From: Nilaparvata lugens
Lineage: Eukaryota; Arthropoda; Insecta; Hemiptera; Delphacidae
Length of the DNA stretch: 64,000 bases
Assembly: GCF_014356525.2 (NCBI RefSeq)
Contig: NC_052516.1
Coordinates: 21,532,257 to 21,596,256, forward strand
Reading direction: 5' to 3'
A program made the position numbers and the translations under genes. Under the pieces are notes generated by a model. The model saw nothing but the letters and a program-made list of their open reading frames with translations, was not told the origin of the DNA and searched no databases. Positions within the stretch are counted from its first letter, which is position 1. Each line of letters begins with the position of its first letter. Positions 59,201 through 64,000 of this stretch are shown here, piece after piece.

Positions 59201-59632
59201 TATCACACGCAATAATCGTATCATTATACAATTACAAATAATGAAAAAAGTCTTAAGCACAAAATATACAGACTCAAAATAGATAGTGCAAAAGTTTCTA
59301 TCCTTTTACTAGATTTTGATTTTGATGTAGGACGTTTCAAAAGGATATTATTTACAATATTGTAGGTTGTAGACCGACTCAATGAAGATTTCATCTCTGA
59401 ACAATCATCACAATCAATAAATTCTAGTTCGTGAATTGATAACCAATCATCAACTAATCTATCGATGTATCGATGACTATCATTGACCAGCGCTGTAAGA
59501 ATCAATAATTTATGTACAAGTCAAACCGGTCAAAATAGACGCGGATGAAAGTTGAATAAATTTTTTTCTGGATCAGCTACCTTTCTCCAGCGATTATATG
59601 TTATTAGTGACTAGCAAATTTTTAGTAGCTCC

Positions 59633-59736
59633 ATAGTGGGATTCACTTGTAACTGTCAGAATTCTTTTTAGATAACATGGATGTTTTCAATTTGAACAAT
59701 TCTGAAATTTCGAAGACAATCTCACTCACTATAGGT
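59633..59736. mobile_element. MITE family B copy
   Basis: TAGTGGGATTCACTTGTAAC, GTCAGAATTCTTTTTAGATA-ACATGGATG, then CAATCTCACTCACTATAG. A diverged copy. Confidence 0.5.
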
Positions 59737-59739
59737 TTC

Positions 59740-60975
59740 TTCAATCCAACAACATATTATTTTCAACATATTTTCAAGTTAGTAACTGATTTTCAACTAT
59801 TATCTTTCTGGTTTTATATCCGCAATACATTTCTAGTAAATGAATTTCTACGATTATCTGTGTGGTTGTATATATCTACAATACGAGAATGTATTCCAAC
59901 ACTATTTCCACGTTAGCAACTGATTTCCAACTATTATCTATCTGGTTTTATATTTTTCTTAGGTCTACGCACAGGTTTTACCTTGTAGGCTACTCCTTAA
60001 ACATAGATGGACATAAAAAAATATACTGCAGTTTTGGGATCATTTTATATATTTAATAGTATTTTTCTTGTATTATTTTTAGATGTTATAATATTAGATT
60101 ATTATAATTGTGTATGTTTTTTGAGAAATAAATTTGAATTTGAATTTGAAAAATGAAAATTGTTGTAACTGCTGGAAATCAAATAAATAAATATGAAACA
60201 TATATCCCCAACATATCTTCTAGTAAATGAATCTCTACGATTATCTGTGCAGTTGTATATCTATATTATTTCTACATTATTTTCTAGTTAGTAACTAATT
60301 TTCTACTTTTATCTGCACACAAAGCCAAGCAACGTTTATCTATGCTACAATAATATCATTCTTGATGTTTTGCTCATCTTCTTTCAATATCGGGGCACCG
60401 AGCTTCGCTCGTTATTTTTATTTATTGATAAACAAAACACAATTTTCTAAAATGATTGTGTTTATATTTCACAGCTGGCTGGCTATATGTTGTCATCTTA
60501 TGAATTTCGGGGATGAGATATTTTCATTTTTCACATACTCACTCGCTCACTCACTTTTTTACTATCCACAGCTGTTTAAGCCAAGGATGAATTATCCTTT
60601 TAATGTCGTTCAGCGAGTTTTCCCAAGGATGAGACCTAGTGCAATCGAATTTTTATATCATAAACCTACTATTTTCCAAATTTCGTGTAAATCGTTAGAG
60701 CCGTTTTGGAGATCCGTTAAACATAAATAACCAGATATAAAATTATATTTACACAAATATACCGAAATTGCTCGCTTAATATAAAAGGATAACCGCAACA
60801 TATTTTCTAGTAAATTAATTTCTACGAATATCTGTGTAGTCGTATTGTATATCTATAATATATTTCAACATTATTTTTACGTTAGTAACTGATTTTCTAC
60901 GATAATCTGCACACAAAGATAGGCAACGTTTATCTCTACTACAATAATCCTTCTTGAATGTTTCGCTCCTTTTAA
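59740..60975 (+). repeat. diverged tandem array interrupted by a mobile element
   Basis: AACATATTTTCTAGTAAATK-AATTTCTACGATTATCTGTG and GTTAGTAACTGATTTTCTAC units of about 110-170 bp recur near 59760, 59890, 60205 and 60795. Units at 60205-60385 and 60795-60975 share TCTGCACACAAAG and GCAACGTTTATCT and flank the inserted element. Confidence 0.55.
60386..60794 (-). mobile_element. non-autonomous element, possibly Helitron-like, copy 2
   Basis: Same termini as 49864-50292: CGAGCGAAGCTCGG then GCCCCGATATT at one end, and TTAAGCGAGCAATTTCGG-like at the other. The stem-loop CGAGC-GAA-GCTCG is perfect. ATGAGACCTAGTGCAATCGA and AATCGTTAGAGCCGTTTTGG are conserved between copies. Confidence 0.5.
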
Positions 60976-60999
60976 GGATCAGCCATTGTTGGAGTTTTA

Positions 61000-61770
61000 T
61001 TCGCGTTTATCCTTCCAGATCTGGTTTGTTCCCTTTGCCTTGTATGGATTAATGATGTTCTACATCCTTTTGCAAAGCAATGGAATACCGTTAGTTGGAA
61101 TTCTTTATGTTTGGGACAATTTTCTTCTTATTTTGCCAACTTGGATTGAATCTGAAACAAAAATATACAATGCAGTGTTGTTTTCATCAGACCTTTTTGG
61201 GTTAAGAAAATCTTAATTATGATAATAATCCTTGTAATTTAATAATAAAATTAATTAATAATAATCTTTATCTAAATTATACTGATAATCTCCATTATAA
61301 GAATTATCTCCATCATAATAATCCTTGGATGAAAATTCAAATTCGATATCAATTCAATTTACAAATTCATGATCGATTTTTGTTACATGATGATTGTTGT
61401 TGAATCATGCCCCTGGTACTTCCGTTGGAAGGGTGACCGCTTGAGGTACTCCTCCTAATATTATTCATGAGTTGTAAAATCGCTTTCCGGTGGTTTGCAA
61501 CCCACCTAATAAAACTGTAGGTCTATTCATCTCTCATTATCATCCACTTTATTACCCACGCTCAAGCCTAGAGCCCATGTAGGCATCAGCTTCGGAAAAA
61601 TAAATAATTAAGGAAATACATTTACCACTTAAATATAGTGGTAAATACATTATATACTTTACCTAGTAGGCCTATACATTAACACTAATATACATTTACC
61701 ACTACATTTAAACCATTTACCACTTAAGAATCTTGAGATCTGCAATACAATTTAATAATGATAACTTCGA
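61000..61770. other. AT-rich intron, nothing recognised
   Basis: 61230-61330 is AATAATAAT-rich with scattered AATAATCC motifs. No exon seen. Confidence 0.4.
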
Positions 61771-61773
61771 AGT

Positions 61774-61891
61774 TGATGCCCACATAAGCTCATAGGCTTG
61801 TGCGTGGGTAATGAATGAGAGGGATGATGATGAGAGATGACTACTTTTCAGGTAATCGGGACCGACGGCTTATCGTTTCCTCCGAAAGATA
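61774..61891 (-). mobile_element. SINE 3' half with conserved core
   Basis: Minus strand: AAACGATAAGCCGTCGGTCC-CGATTACC core, then TAGTCATCTCTCATC, then TTACCCACGCACAAGCCTAT. No tRNA head. Confidence 0.6.
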
Positions 61892-62424
61892 TACATTTAC
61901 GTTATTGACTATTGTCATCACCACCATCAGTCATAATCATCATCATCATCAATGACATTATCACAAGATAATTAATATTGAATTTTCCATCATGCATTTG
62001 AGATTACTTAAATATGAATAAGCTACTCGTCCTTCAGGTTTTGTTATAATTAAATGGAACCCTATGTCGTCTCAACATGCAACTACCCTCCACATACTCT
62101 TCCAAACATTACTTAATTAAACTCTAAAAAAATAGTAATTTGGTAGAAAGTTAATGGAAGTGAGTTGAAAACGCATAGGAAAAGGTCATGAAGTGACGTG
62201 TGTGGAAGTTGGTCTCAAAGGAGAGTGCTTCGGTCATGTCCCAATTAATTATATCTCGTGAGGAAGATTGCGCCCTTGCTGTACTGGGCTAATCTAATTA
62301 TAAAGTTATTTGCAAATGTCAGTCTGAAAGGAAAGTGAAACTGACCCCTTCAGTGATAGGACCTGTATTATAATTTTAAATATAAAAATATAGAATCACC
62401 AGTAGGGCTACCTTTTTCATTTTC

Positions 62425-62595
62425 TTAAGGTGTGTACAGATATACGCGCCGCTAACATGAGCAATTCACTTTTAATCAGCTGATTATATCTGTATTTTTA
62501 CAGAAACGGTAAGATACAGATATAAAAATCTTGGCATCAGCTGAATAAAGTTAATTGCTCATGTTCGCGGCGCGTAAATCTGTACGCACCTTTAG
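62425..62595. mobile_element. MITE family C, opposite orientation to 43276
   Basis: Ends GGTGTGTACAGATATACGCG-CC and GGCGCGTAAATCTGTACGCA. Arms carry AACATGAGCAATTCACTTTT. The loop TATATCTGTATTTTTACAGA-AACGG is the reverse of that at 43276. Confidence 0.8.
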
Positions 62596-62599
62596 ATGA

Positions 62600-63040
62600 C
62601 GCGACCTGTTTCGGCTATCCATGTAAGAAAATAATTAGGGTACTATTGATACAATTTTGTGTAATAAAGTGTAACAGGTAAACCTAAACAAATAAATTAA
62701 AAATATTAGTAAAATATCCAACTGATAAAATGGTTTCATCGTATTATATTTCATAGTTTTTTGGTTTCTTCCTAGTATTTAGGTCGATGTGATTGGCAGT
62801 TCTTGAACAATTCTTTTTCCATTTTCATGTTTGATTTTGATTGTAGAACAATTTCCCATTATTAGAAATTCGCAATTGGATGAGTGTATTGTTGTGTTTT
62901 TATAAAGCAAAAATCTAATCAATTTATTCACAGATCAAAGACAATATAATGAAAAAATATACAAAACAAAATTGTGAATTTCAAATCCACATAGACGAGT
63001 CTGTGATTGGGGAAAAGTTCTACATAATAACATAATATTA
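62600..63040. other. AT-rich intron, nothing recognised
   Basis: No exon, repeat partner or motif supported. Confidence 0.4.
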
Positions 63041-63041
63041 T

Positions 63042-63296
63042 AATAATACTTAGGATGAGGCCCACATAATCTCTTAGGCTTGTGCTTGGGTAATGAGTGA
63101 GAGGGATGATAATGAGAGATGACGACTACTTTTTTTAGGTAATCGGCACCGACGGCTTATCGTCTCCTCTGGAGAACCCCGGCCGTATCTATGTGATTGT
63201 GCTATAGTCAAAAACTTTTGTCCCGGTCGAGATTCGAACTCTGGTGCTCTTGATTATTAGATACGCGCGTTATCACTTACTCCAACGAGCCACCCT
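63042..63296 (-). mobile_element. tRNA-derived SINE, full length
   Basis: Minus strand: GGGTGGCTCGTTGGAGTAAG (A box TGGCTCGTTGG), GAGTTCGAATCTC (B box), core GACGATAAGCCGTCGGTGCC-GATTACC, 3' body ending CAAGCCTAAGAGATTATGTG-GGCC, then a TAAGTATTATTATAATATTATG tail. Different head from the 40150 SINE but related core. Confidence 0.75.
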
Positions 63297-63299
63297 TTA

Positions 63300-64000
63300 T
63301 ATAAATGAGATAAATGGTTAAACGATGAATGTTAAATTATTTATTATAAATAAATTAGGTAAATGATTAAACTTTAGGATATCATTAACATCAATACCAC
63401 ATATACCGTCTTTGTCTAATACCTATAAAATCTATACCTAATACCTATTAAATCTAATTAACCATAAATTTAATGATTCAGCAGATTTAATAAATAGTGT
63501 CCTAGAAATAGATCCTAAATCTCATCTATTGGAGAAACTAGAATACTGTATAGATAAATATTAGGAATTGATTTTCCAGTCGGAAAAATATCCTTGATCT
63601 TTCTGTGTCAATGACTACAGTTAAGTTTTAATTTCTATCAAAATTTGAAAAAGAATATTAATTATATTTTTCGTAGTGTTTACATTTTGATACAGTAATT
63701 CTAATTTGACACCATAACACAGCACACCATAATGTTTGTGAATTTTCATTTTCATCATACTCAAACCCATATTGCTTTCACCAGCTATAATATTTGCCAA
63801 TTTTCTCTGCAGAATATTATCAGGGTTGGCACTTTTCCCATCATGTTCTCCTCATTCAAAATTAAACGTAAACCTGACCTAACAGCGAACAAACACAATC
63901 GCCTTTTGAACCCTTGTCCTAATCTCTATAACACTTCAGTCCCTTGACGGTACACACACACTGACCTCTCGCCCTTTAAAAGGGACGATGTCGATGATAA
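63300..64000. other. AT-rich intron to the window end
   Basis: 63370-63470 contains short ATACCTAATACC-type repeats. Near 63985 CCCTTTAAAAGGG is a small palindrome. No Pum exon recognised. Confidence 0.4.

Larger units (their letters stand above)
11501..64000 (+). other. pum: pumilio giant intron(s), continuing past the window end
   Basis: Starts at the GTAGGC donor. No recognisable Pum exon (second Ala/Gln-rich block or PUM-HD) appears downstream, so the intron is at least 41 kb if the 52848 microexon is used, and more than 52 kb if it is not. Fly pumilio is also known for very long introns in its N-terminal half, so the architecture fits. It holds the ratchet site at 34493/34494. Most of the DNA is AT-rich intron with repeats listed separately. 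Confidence 0.7.

Noticed and set aside
61848..61862. Ratchet-like CTTTTCAG|GTAATC
   Set aside because: It lies inside a SINE and recurs in the copy at 63138, so it is repeat sequence rather than an intron-specific site.

Overview
This is a eukaryotic, AT-rich, intron-dominated window, almost certainly from an insect. The codon pattern, the very dense population of short foldback transposons, the tRNA-derived SINEs and the LINE relics suggest a repeat-rich hemipteran such as a planthopper. The species is an inference; nothing in the sequence names it.

The only protein-coding gene I can support is a Pumilio-family (Pum) RNA-binding protein on the + strand. Two exons of the low-complexity region upstream of the PUM-HD are visible: 520..657 (acidic/lysine-rich, ending DDDKAF) and 11152..11500 (RTPGSRQPSPSDEDL, then a His- and Ala-rich segment). 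Their splice phases fit (phase 2 into phase 2), and together they resemble the human PUM1 stretch that runs into SRTPG. The first exon needs one extra C (571-574) removed to read through. A 27-nt frame-preserving microexon candidate lies at 52848..52874. The N-terminus and the PUM-HD lie outside the window. The intron after 11500 is at least 41 kb long. It contains a near-perfect recursive-splicing (ratchet) site at 34493/34494.

Region by region: 1-11 kb is intron packed with foldback/MITE elements, including a ~2 kb composite palindrome (1008-3023) with a nested MITE that has a tRNA-like core. At 11.5-12.5 kb two tandem truncated LINE 3' ends sit 27 bp beyond the exon 2 donor. At 12.5-22 kb there are scattered MITEs, a CTCF-like motif and an (AG)28 tract. 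At 22-30 kb there are long pyrimidine-rich and GA microsatellite tracts. 30-35 kb is mostly plain AT-rich intron with the ratchet site and one MITE. At 36-37 kb there is a pyrimidine minisatellite. At 38-46 kb there are SINE, MITE and minisatellite copies. 46.3-47.9 kb is a purine tract, and 50.5-52 and 54-55.2 kb are pyrimidine tracts. At 49.9 and 60.4 kb there are two copies of a ~410-430 bp element with Helitron-like ends. 56-63.3 kb holds more MITEs and SINEs.

All long open frames other than the two exons are low-complexity or transposon shadows. No CRISPR array, rRNA, functional tRNA or bacterial-type feature was seen. I did all of this by eye. Coordinates of repeats are accurate to about 5-10 bp, and percent identities were not computed.
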